From contig DROW01000002.1 in NCBI GenBank assembly GCA_011388675.1, positions 1 to 37,277 on the forward strand: a stretch of DNA of 37,277 nt. The letters are read 5' to 3'. The position numbers were made by a program, and so were the translations under genes. This DNA is from Chloroflexota bacterium. Its GTDB lineage: Bacteria; Chloroflexota; Anaerolineae; B4-G1; DUEL01. The notes below the pieces were generated by a model, which ran no database searches, was not told where the DNA came from, and worked only from the letters and a program-made list of their open reading frames with translations. Shown here piece by piece: positions 16,161 to 24,698 of the stretch; within the stretch, counting starts at the first letter, position 1, and every line of letters begins with the position of its first letter.

Positions 16161-17663
16161 ATGGCACAGTTGGAGGGAGAGGACTTTCAGCATGCAAGCG
16201 GGATGCCGGTCGCGATCAAGAAGCGGCCGGCGGTTGCGGAGAGGCGAGCCCGCCCGTCGATTTTCTGGGCGGTCGCGCCTCTCGTTCTGCTGGATGCTCT
16301 CTGCATCAGCGGGAGCCTGATCGCCGCGTACATCTTCCGCTTCCAGTTGATCCCGTACCACGCGCCGTTTTCGGTGATCTTTTATCGGCGTCTCGTCTAC
16401 GTCGGCGTGCCGATGTGGCTGCTCATCTTCGCCGCCCACCGGCTGTACCACCCCGACCACATCTTCGGCGGGTTGCAGGAGTACGCCAGCGCGGTCAACG
16501 CCAGCACGCTGGGCCTGGTCGCTCTCATCCTCTACAGTTTCCTCGACCGGCGCACGGAGTACGACATCTCCCGTGGATGGCTGATGATCCTGTGGCTTTT
16601 CTCCGTCGTCTCCGTCGTCGGCACCCGTTTCGGCTACCGACGGCTGATCTACCGGCTTCGGGAGCGGGGGTTGTTCGTCCGTCGGACGGTGGTGGTGGGG
16701 GCGAACGAGGAGGGAAGGGTCGTCGCCGAGCAGTTGCGCTCCGTCCCCCGCGCCGGACTCGAAGTGGTTGGCTTCGTCGATCCCAACCTGCGGCTGGGGA
16801 GCCGGGTGGACGGCCTGACCGTGCTGGGTCGGCCGGAGGGGCTGGAGGGTGTGGTGGAACGGTACGGCGTGGAGGAGATCGTCGTCATTCCCACCGCCCT
16901 GGACCGCGAGACGTTGTTGGATCTCTACCGGGACTGGGGGACGGACCGCCGGGTGCGTATTCGGCTCTCCTCCGGCCTGTACGAACTCTTCACCACCGGC
17001 GTACAAGTCCAGGAGGTCGGTTTCATCCCTCTGGTGAGCCTCAACCGGACCCGCATCACCGGGATCGACGCCGTGCTCAAGACTCTGCTCGACTACGGGG
17101 GAGCGCTGATCGGCGTGCTTCTCCTCTCTCCCCTTTTCCTGCTCATCGCCATCCTGGTCCGGCTGGATTCCCCGGGGCCGATCATCTACCGGCGGCGGGT
17201 GGTGGGCCTGGGCGGCAGGGAGTTCGATGCCTTCAAGTTCCGCACGATGATCCAAGACGCCGACGCCTACCTGGAGGCCCACCCCGAGTTGAAGAGGGAA
17301 TGGGAGGAGACCGGCAAGATCCGGAACGACCCGCGGGTCACGCGGCTGGGGCGGTTCCTCCGACGGTACAGCCTGGACGAGTTGCCTCAGTTATTCAACG
17401 TCCTCCGCGGGGAGATGAGCCTGGTGGGGCCCCGGATGATTACTCCGGCGGAATTGCGCCACTTCGGACGGTGGCGACATAACCTGCTTACCGTCAAGCC
17501 GGGGATGACCGGCCTGTGGCAGATCAGCGGCCGATCCGACCTCTCCTACGAGGAACGGGTCCGGCTGGATATGTACTACATCCGTAACTACACCATCTGG
17601 CTGGACCTGAGGCTGCTGGTCAACACCTTCTTGGTAGTGGTCAAGGGACGGGGGGCCTACTGA
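16161..17663 (+). CDS. Exopolysaccharide polyprenyl glycosylphosphotransferase (undecaprenyl-phosphate sugar-1-P transferase)
   Basis: 500 aa; N-terminal multi-TM region, CoA-binding-like domain, C-terminal bacterial sugar transferase domain (DSPGPIIYRRRVVGLGGREFDAFKFRTM, LRRYSLDELPQLFNVLRGEMSLVGPR, VKPGMTGLWQISGRSDLSYEERVRLD). Confidence 0.94.
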   Translation: MAQLEGEDFQHASGMPVAIKKRPAVAERRARPSIFWAVAPLVLLDALCISGSLIAAYIFRFQLIPYHAPFSVIFYRRLVYVGVPMWLLIFAAHRLYHPDHIFGGLQEYASAVNASTLGLVALILYSFLDRRTEYDISRGWLMILWLFSVVSVVGTRFGYRRLIYRLRERGLFVRRTVVVGANEEGRVVAEQLRSVPRAGLEVVGFVDPNLRLGSRVDGLTVLGRPEGLEGVVERYGVEEIVVIPTALDRETLLDLYRDWGTDRRVRIRLSSGLYELFTTGVQVQEVGFIPLVSLNRTRITGIDAVLKTLLDYGGALIGVLLLSPLFLLIAILVRLDSPGPIIYRRRVVGLGGREFDAFKFRTMIQDADAYLEAHPELKREWEETGKIRNDPRVTRLGRFLRRYSLDELPQLFNVLRGEMSLVGPRMITPAELRHFGRWRHNLLTVKPGMTGLWQISGRSDLSYEERVRLDMYYIRNYTIWLDLRLLVNTFLVVVKGRGAY

Positions 17664-18148
17664 TGATGGGAGCCGGCTCGGCCCTCCAACGAAGTCAAGG
17701 TCGCTTTCCCTTTTCTTCGTCCGGTTTGTCTGAAGGTCTCGATAAGATGGAAGATCGTGTGAAGCAAGCGGAGCAGGAGGAGCACGGGGAGCCGATCGGC
17801 CGTCTGATGGCGGGTGTGGACCCGGAACTCCTCGCCTTTCTTCGAGCGCAGGTGGACTCGTTCACCAAGTGGGATCTGCTTCACTTCTTTTACGAAAACC
17901 CCCACGCCGCCGACACCGCCGGCAACATCGCCCTTTACATCGGCCGGAATTCCGCCAACGTTGAAGCGGACCTGGACGACCTGGCGAAGCGGGGGGTACT
18001 GACGGTCCGCCATCTGGGGGGGATGAGGGTGTACTCCCTCTCCTCCGATCCGGTCATTTGGGAACAGATCCGTCGGTTTATCCAGGCCTGCGGCGACCGG
18101 GAGTTTCGGGTCAAAGCGATCTACCACATCGTTCGCGGCATGCGCTGA
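17663..18148 (+). CDS. Small winged-helix-like protein of unknown function
   Basis: 161 aa. FTKWDLLHFFYENPHAADTAGNIALYIGRNSANVEADLDDLAKRGVLTVRHLGGMRVYSLSSDPVIWEQI reads as HTH + wing. Start overlaps the upstream stop (TGATG); an internal start at M 17747 is possible. Confidence 0.65.
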   Translation: MMGAGSALQRSQGRFPFSSSGLSEGLDKMEDRVKQAEQEEHGEPIGRLMAGVDPELLAFLRAQVDSFTKWDLLHFFYENPHAADTAGNIALYIGRNSANVEADLDDLAKRGVLTVRHLGGMRVYSLSSDPVIWEQIRRFIQACGDREFRVKAIYHIVRGMR

Positions 18149-18152
18149 TGCC

Positions 18153-18863
18153 GTGTGCCTGAACGGTGAGGAAATCTGGGTGAGGAGGAGAAGATTGGAA
18201 CGGGACAGCGTCGTAAGGTATCTGGACGAGGTGCAGGAGGTATTGGGGAACCTTCCTCTCGCCGCCATACGAGAGGTGGCGGACGTGCTGCTCAGCGCAA
18301 ACTACGTGGGGAGCACCGTCTTCACGATGGGCAACGGGGGGAGCGCAGCGACGGCCTCTCACTTCGCCTGCGACCTGGCGAAGGGAACGATCCGGCCCGG
18401 TCGTCCCCGCTTCCGGGTGATGGCCCTCACCGACAACGTTCCTTTGATGACGGCGTGGAGCAACGACGCGGCGTATGAGGATCTTTTCGCCGAGCAGTTG
18501 CGCAACCTGATCCAGCGGGGGGACGTCGTCGTCGCCTTCAGCGGCAGCGGTAATTCCCCTAACGTGCTGAACGCGGTGGAACTGGCTCACCGGATGGGCG
18601 GGATCACCATCGGCTTCTCCGGCTTCGACGGCGGGAGGTTGAGCACGATGGTGGACGTGCCGGTGGTCGTCCCCTCCCACTGTATGGAGCAGATCGAGGA
18701 CGTCCACCTGGTCCTGTGCCATCTCATCACCACGGTGCTACGGGAACGACTGGAGCGGATCGAGCCTCCCGTCAGCCTGATGCTGGACCTGGGGGTTCAA
18801 ACCCTCGTGCGTTGGCCTTCTTCCGGCGGGACGGAGGGGGGCTCGAACGGGCACCGACCGTAG
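18153..18863 (+). CDS. gmhA: SIS-domain sugar phosphate isomerase (phosphoheptose isomerase GmhA-like)
   Basis: [70 protein letters not shown]; adjacent to a GmhB-like phosphatase. Confidence 0.85.
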   Translation: MCLNGEEIWVRRRRLERDSVVRYLDEVQEVLGNLPLAAIREVADVLLSANYVGSTVFTMGNGGSAATASHFACDLAKGTIRPGRPRFRVMALTDNVPLMTAWSNDAAYEDLFAEQLRNLIQRGDVVVAFSGSGNSPNVLNAVELAHRMGGITIGFSGFDGGRLSTMVDVPVVVPSHCMEQIEDVHLVLCHLITTVLRERLERIEPPVSLMLDLGVQTLVRWPSSGGTEGGSNGHRP

Positions 18864-18883
18864 CCCCCGGCGGAGGGACGACG

Positions 18884-19474
18884 ATGCCCAGGGCCGTGTT
18901 CATCGATCGGGACGGGGTGGTCTGCCGCAACCGAGAGGACTACGTGAAGAGTTGGGAGGAGTTCCATTTCCTCCCCGGCGCGCTCGACGCCCTGGCCCGG
19001 CTGGCCCAGACCGACCTGCGGATCGTCGTCGTCACGAACCAATCCGCGATCAACCGGGGGATCGTGCCGGCCGAAGTGGTGGAATCGATCCACGCCCGAA
19101 TGGTCAGCGCGATCGAGGCCAACGGAGGGCGGGTGGACGGCGTCTTCTACTGCCCTCACCGCCCCGACGAGGGGTGCTCCTGTCGCAAGCCCCGGCCTGG
19201 CCTGCTCCTCCGGGCAGCGGAGCAGTTGGCACTGGACCTGGAGGGGTCTTACCTCGTCGGGGATGCGGAGAGCGATATGCGGGCCGGGCGGGCCGTGGGG
19301 TGCCGTCGGTTCCTGGTCCTCACCGGCCGGGGGCGGCGGCAACTGCTCCGCTGCCTGATCCACGGCGAGCGGGGGTTCGCCGTCGTGCCCGACCTGCAGG
19401 CCGCGGTGGGCCGCATCCTGCGTCTGGAACGGCAACGGCGGACCGTTCCGCTGGAGGAGACGGTTGGATGTTGA
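18884..19474 (+). CDS. gmhB: HAD-family D-glycero-D-manno-heptose-1,7-bisphosphate phosphatase-like
   Basis: [100 protein letters not shown]. Confidence 0.9.
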   Translation: MPRAVFIDRDGVVCRNREDYVKSWEEFHFLPGALDALARLAQTDLRIVVVTNQSAINRGIVPAEVVESIHARMVSAIEANGGRVDGVFYCPHRPDEGCSCRKPRPGLLLRAAEQLALDLEGSYLVGDAESDMRAGRAVGCRRFLVLTGRGRRQLLRCLIHGERGFAVVPDLQAAVGRILRLERQRRTVPLEETVGC

Positions 19475-20211
19475 CGACCCAGAAGATGGAGGCCGTATCC
19501 CGGGCGCCGGACGCGGCCGTCGCTGCCGCCCGGGAGGGCCGCCTGCGCTACTACCTGCGAGGCCAGTCCACCGGCATCGGCCGCTACGTGCTGGAGCAGA
19601 CGCTCTACTTCTTCCTGCACGGCGTCCCCGGCCTGCTGGGCATCGGCCTGCGGGCGCTGGCTTATCGGCTGATCCTGCACAGCGACGGCCTGCCGGTGAT
19701 CGAGGACCACGTCCGTCTCGCCCAGCCGGCCAACATCCACCTGGGCCGCCACGTCTACCTCGACCACGGCGTCTACCTCCACGCTTGCCCACAGGGGATC
19801 TTCATCGGCGACGAGACCTTCGTCATGCACGGGAGCGAACTCCACGTCTACAACTTCCGCGACCTGCCCAACGCGGGGATCTGGATCGGTCGGAAGTGCT
19901 TCATCGGCGAGTTCTGCCTGATCCGCGGACAGGGCGGCGTCCACATCGGCGACGAGGTTTTGCTGGCCCCGCGGGTCCAGATCCTGGCGGTGAACCACCT
20001 CTTCGACGATCCAACCCAGCCGATCATCCGCCAGGGGATCTCGGCACAGGGGATCGTGGTGGAGGATGGGGCGTGGATCGGGGCGGGCGCGATCTTGCTG
20101 GACGGCGTGCGCGTGGGGAAGGGAGCGGTGGTGGGGGCCGGAGCGGTGGTCACCCGGGACGTGCCGCCGCACACGGTGGCCGTAGGGGTGCCTGCCCGGG
20201 TGACTGGGTGA
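19468..20211 (+). CDS. Hexapeptide-repeat (left-handed beta-helix) acyltransferase
   Basis: Start ATG 19468 inside ORF 18952..20211. Hexapeptide repeats ([65 protein letters not shown]). Confidence 0.88.
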   Translation: MLTTQKMEAVSRAPDAAVAAAREGRLRYYLRGQSTGIGRYVLEQTLYFFLHGVPGLLGIGLRALAYRLILHSDGLPVIEDHVRLAQPANIHLGRHVYLDHGVYLHACPQGIFIGDETFVMHGSELHVYNFRDLPNAGIWIGRKCFIGEFCLIRGQGGVHIGDEVLLAPRVQILAVNHLFDDPTQPIIRQGISAQGIVVEDGAWIGAGAILLDGVRVGKGAVVGAGAVVTRDVPPHTVAVGVPARVTG

Positions 20212-20242
20212 CTGGGTGAGTGGGTGACTGGGGGAGTGGGAG
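20198..20242. repeat. 8-bp tandem repeat, consensus GGGTGACT
   Basis: GGGTGACT, GGGTGACT, GGGTGAGT, GGGTGACT, GGGGGAGT, then GGGAG. It encodes the last residues and stop of the acyltransferase. Confidence 0.93.
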
Positions 20243-20267
20243 ATCAAGGGATTTGGGAGGTCGCAAT

Positions 20268-21479
20268 ATGAATGTACTTTCGGTAGTGATTCCGGCATAC
20301 AACGAGGAGGGGGGCATTGCGCAGATCATCGAACGGGTCCTCTCCATCCGCCCGCGGCTGCCGGAGGTCGGGGTGGACGATCTGGAACTGATCGTCGTGG
20401 ACGATGGATCGCGAGATCGGACGGCGGAGATCGCTGCCCGCTACCCCGAGGTCCGTCTGATCCGCCACAAGGTGAACCAGGGGTACGGGGCTGCGCTGAA
20501 GACCGGCTTCAGCCACGCCCGGGGGAACCTGCTGGGTTTCCTCGACGCCGACGGGACCTACCCGCCGGAGCACTTCCCGGAACTGTGTAAGGTAGCCCTG
20601 AAGGAAGGGGCCGATCTGGTGATCGGGTCGCGGATGGCGGGGGAGGAGAACGAGATGCCCCTGGTCCGCCGGATCGGCAACCTCATCTTCGCCAACTTAG
20701 TGAGCCTTCTGGGCAACCACCGGGTCAGCGACAGTGCCAGCGGGATGCGGGTCATCCGCCGCGAAGCGTTGCCCCGTCTCTACCCCCTGCCCGACGGGCT
20801 GAACTTCACCCCGGTGATGAGCACCCGCGCGCTCCACGAGGACATCCGGTGGAAAGAGGTCCCGATCCCCTACAGAGAACGGGTCGGCCGGTCGAAACTG
20901 AGCGTCGTCCGGGACGGGATGCGGTTCTTCAGCACCATCGTCTGGACCGCCCTCAACTACAACCCGGTCCGTATCCTCGGCGGGCTCGGCCTGTTCCTGC
21001 TGGCCGTTACCGGCCTGATCGGCGCGGTGGTGGTCGGGATGCGGCTCTCGGGCATCACCCGCCTGGGACCGTGGGGTGTGGTCGCCGTCTTCACCGCTGC
21101 CCTCAGCGCCGTCTCCGGCGTAACCCTCTTCTCGTTGGGGGCTACCTTCAACTATCTGGTCTCCCTCTTCCACAAACGCCCGGTTCGCCAGGGCCTTCTC
21201 GGTCGCCCCCTCTTCAAGCAGCCGTTGGAGCGCCACTTCGGGTGGATGGGGTTGACGGCCCTCGTCGCTGGTCTGGCCCTCGGCGCGGCGAGCCTGACCC
21301 TCTCGCTCACTGGCTGGCCCGTCGAGCGGCTCTGGCTCTACCTGCTGGGCGCGGCGATGGTCAGTCTGGTGGGCCTGCAACTCGCGGTCTTCTGGCTGAT
21401 TATGCAGGTGCTGGCGGAACTGAGCCAGCGCGAGGTCCAGGTGGCCCAGGATATGGAGGGCTCCCCGTGCAGCGAGTAA
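20268..21479 (+). CDS. Membrane GT2 glycosyltransferase (DPM1/GtrB-like with C-terminal TM segments)
   Basis: MNVLSVVIPAYNEEGGIAQ, VVDDGSRDRTAEIAARYP, FLDADGTYPPEHFPEL; C-terminal hydrophobic segments. Confidence 0.9.
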   Translation: MNVLSVVIPAYNEEGGIAQIIERVLSIRPRLPEVGVDDLELIVVDDGSRDRTAEIAARYPEVRLIRHKVNQGYGAALKTGFSHARGNLLGFLDADGTYPPEHFPELCKVALKEGADLVIGSRMAGEENEMPLVRRIGNLIFANLVSLLGNHRVSDSASGMRVIRREALPRLYPLPDGLNFTPVMSTRALHEDIRWKEVPIPYRERVGRSKLSVVRDGMRFFSTIVWTALNYNPVRILGGLGLFLLAVTGLIGAVVVGMRLSGITRLGPWGVVAVFTAALSAVSGVTLFSLGATFNYLVSLFHKRPVRQGLLGRPLFKQPLERHFGWMGLTALVAGLALGAASLTLSLTGWPVERLWLYLLGAAMVSLVGLQLAVFWLIMQVLAELSQREVQVAQDMEGSPCSE

Positions 21480-23143
21480 ACCGTGGGGCGGGGATGCGGG
21501 AGCGGGTTCACCCCCCCCGCTTTCCCGACGCCGACGAGGTGGTGCGGAGAGCGGTGGAGGCCCGCCCGGGGGGGGCGGTGGACATCCTCTTCGTCAACCC
21601 GCCCGCCCCCGACCGGGGGATCTGGATCCGAAGCCAGCACCGGGTGGGGCGGCGGTCGCGGGAGGGGATGATCTGGCCCCAGGTGAGCCTGGCCCAACTG
21701 GCCGCCCTCTTCCCCGATTACCGAGTCGAGGTGATCGACGCCATCCCCCTGCGGATGGACTGGGCCGAGTTCGAGCGACTGTTGGAGGAGAAGCGGCCCC
21801 GGTACTACGTGACCCAGGTCACCGCGCCGACGCTGCGCAACGATATGTACGGCACATTCCTAGCCCGCAGCCTCGGCGCGACGACCATCGCCTTCGGCAC
21901 CCACGTCACCCCCATCCCCCGCGAGACGATGCGCGCCTTCCCCAGCCTGGACTTCGCCCTGCGGGGGGAGCCGGAACTGACGCTGCGGGAGTTGATCGAC
22001 ACGCTGGAAGGGAACAAGGAGCAGGGAGCAGGGAGCAGGGAGCAGAGGTGGTGGCCGGGGGTGGAGCCGGGGTTCGCAGCGCGGCTGCGGAAACTCTTCA
22101 CCGACGCCGATCCCGACTGGCAACCCGCCTGGCTCAACCTGAAACCTGAAACTCCGAGACCCGCAACCCTGAGGCACATCAAGGGTCTCGTCTGGCGAGA
22201 TGGCAGCGAAATCGTCGTTAACCCCGACCGCCCCTTCATCCGCCACCTGGACGACCTGCCCATCCCCCGCCACGACCTCCTCCCGTTGGAGAAGTACCGC
22301 GCTCCTCTGGTCCGTGGCCCCTACGCCTTCGTCGTCACCAGCCGGGGTTGCCCCGGTGGGTGCCGGTTCTGCATCAAACACGTCTCCTACGGCTCCTCCG
22401 TCCGCTTCCGCTCCCCGGAAAACATCCTCGAAGAACTGGAACTCCTGGTCGATCTGGGTGTCCGCTCCGTGCACATGTACGCCGACCTGTTCACGGTGAG
22501 CCGGGAGCAGGTGATGGGGCTGTGCGAGTTGATCCTCCAGCGAGGGCTGCGGATCCGGTGGACCTGCAACAGCCGGGTGGACTTCGTGGACCCGGAGATG
22601 CTGCGGATGATGGGGAGGGCTGGCTGCTGGATGATCTCCTGGGGGATCGAATCGGGTAGCGAGGAAATCCTGCGCCGGGCGCACAAGGGCATCTCCCTCG
22701 ACCAGGTGGAGCGGGCCCTCCGCTGGGCCCACGAGGCCGGCATTCGCAATTGGGGCTACTTCATCATCGGCCTCCCCGGGGAGACGGAGGACACCATCAA
22801 AGAGACCATCCGTTTCGCCAAACGGCTCCCCCTCGATCTTGCCCTCTTTCACATCGCCGCTCCTTACCCCGGCTCTCCCTTCTTCTTCGAGGTGGTCGAA
22901 AAGGGATGGTTCCGCCCCGGCACGCGGTGGGAGGAGGTGGATATGGACCGCTCGACGGTGCTGGACTACCCCCACCTGGGGGCGGAGGAACTGGAGAAAT
23001 GGGCCCGGCGGGCGTTCAGGTCCTGGGCGTTGCGACCGGGTCCGATGTGGACCTACCTGCGGATGCTGCTGGGAGCCCCGTCGATGTGGCGGCCCGCGCT
23101 GGAGATCGGCCTGGAAAGCCTGGGCTGGGCCGTGGGCAGTTAG
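21467..23143 (+). CDS. B12-binding domain radical SAM protein
   Basis: DILFVNPPAPDRGIWI...; radical SAM CxxxCxxC in SRGCPGGCRFCIKHVSYGSSVRFRSPENILEEL, WGIESGSEEILRRAHKGIS, YFIIGLPGETEDTIKETI. GTG 21467 or ATG 21494 start. Confidence 0.92.
   Translation: MQRVNRGAGMRERVHPPRFPDADEVVRRAVEARPGGAVDILFVNPPAPDRGIWIRSQHRVGRRSREGMIWPQVSLAQLAALFPDYRVEVIDAIPLRMDWAEFERLLEEKRPRYYVTQVTAPTLRNDMYGTFLARSLGATTIAFGTHVTPIPRETMRAFPSLDFALRGEPELTLRELIDTLEGNKEQGAGSREQRWWPGVEPGFAARLRKLFTDADPDWQPAWLNLKPETPRPATLRHIKGLVWRDGSEIVVNPDRPFIRHLDDLPIPRHDLLPLEKYRAPLVRGPYAFVVTSRGCPGGCRFCIKHVSYGSSVRFRSPENILEELELLVDLGVRSVHMYADLFTVSREQVMGLCELILQRGLRIRWTCNSRVDFVDPEMLRMMGRAGCWMISWGIESGSEEILRRAHKGISLDQVERALRWAHEAGIRNWGYFIIGLPGETEDTIKETIRFAKRLPLDLALFHIAAPYPGSPFFFEVVEKGWFRPGTRWEEVDMDRSTVLDYPHLGAEELEKWARRAFRSWALRPGPMWTYLRMLLGAPSMWRPALEIGLESLGWAVGS
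22018..22045. repeat. Intragenic heptanucleotide tandem repeat (GGAGCAG)4
   Basis: Four exact 7-bp units inside the radical SAM gene, encoding part of NKEQGAGSREQRWW between the B12-binding-like and radical SAM portions. Confidence 0.92.
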
Positions 23144-23157
23144 AAAGGCGGCGGGGA

Positions 23158-23601
23158 ATGGACGACGGTTCCAAACTCATTATGTGCATCGACGACGATC
23201 CCGAGATCATCACCTTGATGCGGTTGATCTTCCGCCCCAAGGGGTTCCGGCTGATCGGCGCGGTCAGCGGCCCGGAGGGGCTGGAGGTGATGCGGCGCGC
23301 CAAGCCGGACCTGGTCCTCCTGGACCTGATGATGCCGGGGATGAGCGGGTGGGAGGTCTATCGTCGGATGAAGGCCGACGAGGAACTGAAGAACATCCCG
23401 GTCGTCATCGTGACGGTCCGCGCCCAGCCGATCGAGAGGACGATCGGCCTCCACGTCTTCGGCGTGGACGATTACATCACCAAACCGTTTGAGATCCGGG
23501 ACCTCGTCCGGAGCGTGTGTCGCGTCCTCGGTGTCTCCGACTCGATCAACGACCGGAACGGGCCGGCTTTCGGCCTCTCCGGGGGGGCTGGGGCAGCGTG
23601 A
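23158..23601 (+). CDS. Single-domain (REC-only) response regulator
   Basis: 147 aa; MCIDDDPEIITLM, LVLLDLMMPGMSGWEVYRRM, VVIVTVRAQ, DYITKPFEIRDLV. Confidence 0.92.
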   Translation: MDDGSKLIMCIDDDPEIITLMRLIFRPKGFRLIGAVSGPEGLEVMRRAKPDLVLLDLMMPGMSGWEVYRRMKADEELKNIPVVIVTVRAQPIERTIGLHVFGVDDYITKPFEIRDLVRSVCRVLGVSDSINDRNGPAFGLSGGAGAA

Positions 23602-24685
23602 AGTAGAAGAGGCTGCCCTGGCCGACCTCGCTTTCCACCCCGACCTCCCCGCCCAGTTTCTCCACGATGCGGCGGGCGATGGAAAGCCCCAATCCGTGCC
23701 CTCCTCCGCGCTCTTGCCCCCTTTTCAGGCGTCGGAAGGGGATGAAAAGGTTCTTTTGCTCCTCTGGGGAGATCCCCGCCCCGTTGTCCCGCACCCAGAA
23801 ACGAACCATCCCGTTCGGCAGCACGTCCGTCCCCAATTCGACCTGCGGCGGTCGTCCTCCGTATTGAAGGGCGTTGCTGATGTAGTTGTACCATACCTCC
23901 TCGACCCACGGTCCGTACCCTAGCGCCTGCGGCCAGCGATCGGGGAGGATGATGTCTGCTTGATACTTTCGTATCAGGTGGTTCAGGCGGTGCTGGATGA
24001 CCTCTTTCACGATGGTTCCCATATCGAGCGTCTCCAGGGTTACCTCCTCGTCCCGCACCCTGGCCAGGAGAAGCAGTTCGTCGATGGTGCGGCTCATCTT
24101 GCGCCCCGTCCGCTCGATGATCTCCAGGCTCTCCTCGAACTCCTTCTTCGACATCGTCGCGTGATACCTGCGCAACGCTTCGGCAAAGCCGATGATCAGC
24201 GCCAACGGGTTCTGGAGGTCGTGGGCCACGGTGTGGGCAAAGGCGTCCAACTCCTCGTTCCGCTTCTCCAGTTCCCGATTCAGCCTGCGCAGTTCCATCA
24301 GGTCCTGGAACCGGGCGACGGCGATGCCGATAGAGCGGTCCAGTTCGCGCAGGTCGGGCGGCTTGACCAGGTAGGCGGCCACGCCCGCCTCCGCGGCCCG
24401 CTCGACCAGTTCCGGCATCTCGTAGGCGGTGAGGATGATCACCGGCGTCGGGCATTCTGCTTGAATGCGCCGCGTCGCCTCGATGCCGTCCAGATCGGGC
24501 ATACGAATGTCCATCAGGACCACGTCCGGCCGGAGGGAACGGGTCATCTCGACGGCTTCCTGCCCGTTGTTCGCCTCTCCGGCGACACTGTAGCCCGCTT
24601 CCCGCACCAACCCCTTGATCATCTCGGCGACCAGGTAGTCGTCTTCGACGATCAGCACCCGAATGTCCTTGTGCTCCTTCACCAC
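23546..24685 (-). CDS. REC-HisKA-HATPase response-regulator/histidine-kinase fusion (soluble)
   Basis: REC: VLIVEDDYLVAEMIKGLVREAGY, VVLMDIRMPDLDGIEATRRI. HisKA: DAFAHTVAHDLQNPLALIIGFAEAL. HATPase: FWVRDNGAGISPEEQKNLF, GLGLSIARRIVEKLGG. The GTG start near 24685 has an upstream GAGGAGGAG; the ORF track gives 24754. Confidence 0.9.
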   Translation of the reverse strand: MVKEHKDIRVLIVEDDYLVAEMIKGLVREAGYSVAGEANNGQEAVEMTRSLRPDVVLMDIRMPDLDGIEATRRIQAECPTPVIILTAYEMPELVERAAEAGVAAYLVKPPDLRELDRSIGIAVARFQDLMELRRLNRELEKRNEELDAFAHTVAHDLQNPLALIIGFAEALRRYHATMSKKEFEESLEIIERTGRKMSRTIDELLLLARVRDEEVTLETLDMGTIVKEVIQHRLNHLIRKYQADIILPDRWPQALGYGPWVEEVWYNYISNALQYGGRPPQVELGTDVLPNGMVRFWVRDNGAGISPEEQKNLFIPFRRLKRGQERGGGHGLGLSIARRIVEKLGGEVGVESEVGQGSLFYFTLPQPPRRGRKPARSGR

Positions 24686-24698
24686 CGCGTGCTCCTCC

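Noticed and set aside
20849-23143. 764-aa ORF start for the radical SAM gene
   Set aside because: The first ~200 residues are an alternate-frame reading of the GT2 gene; the real start is GTG 21467 or ATG 21494.
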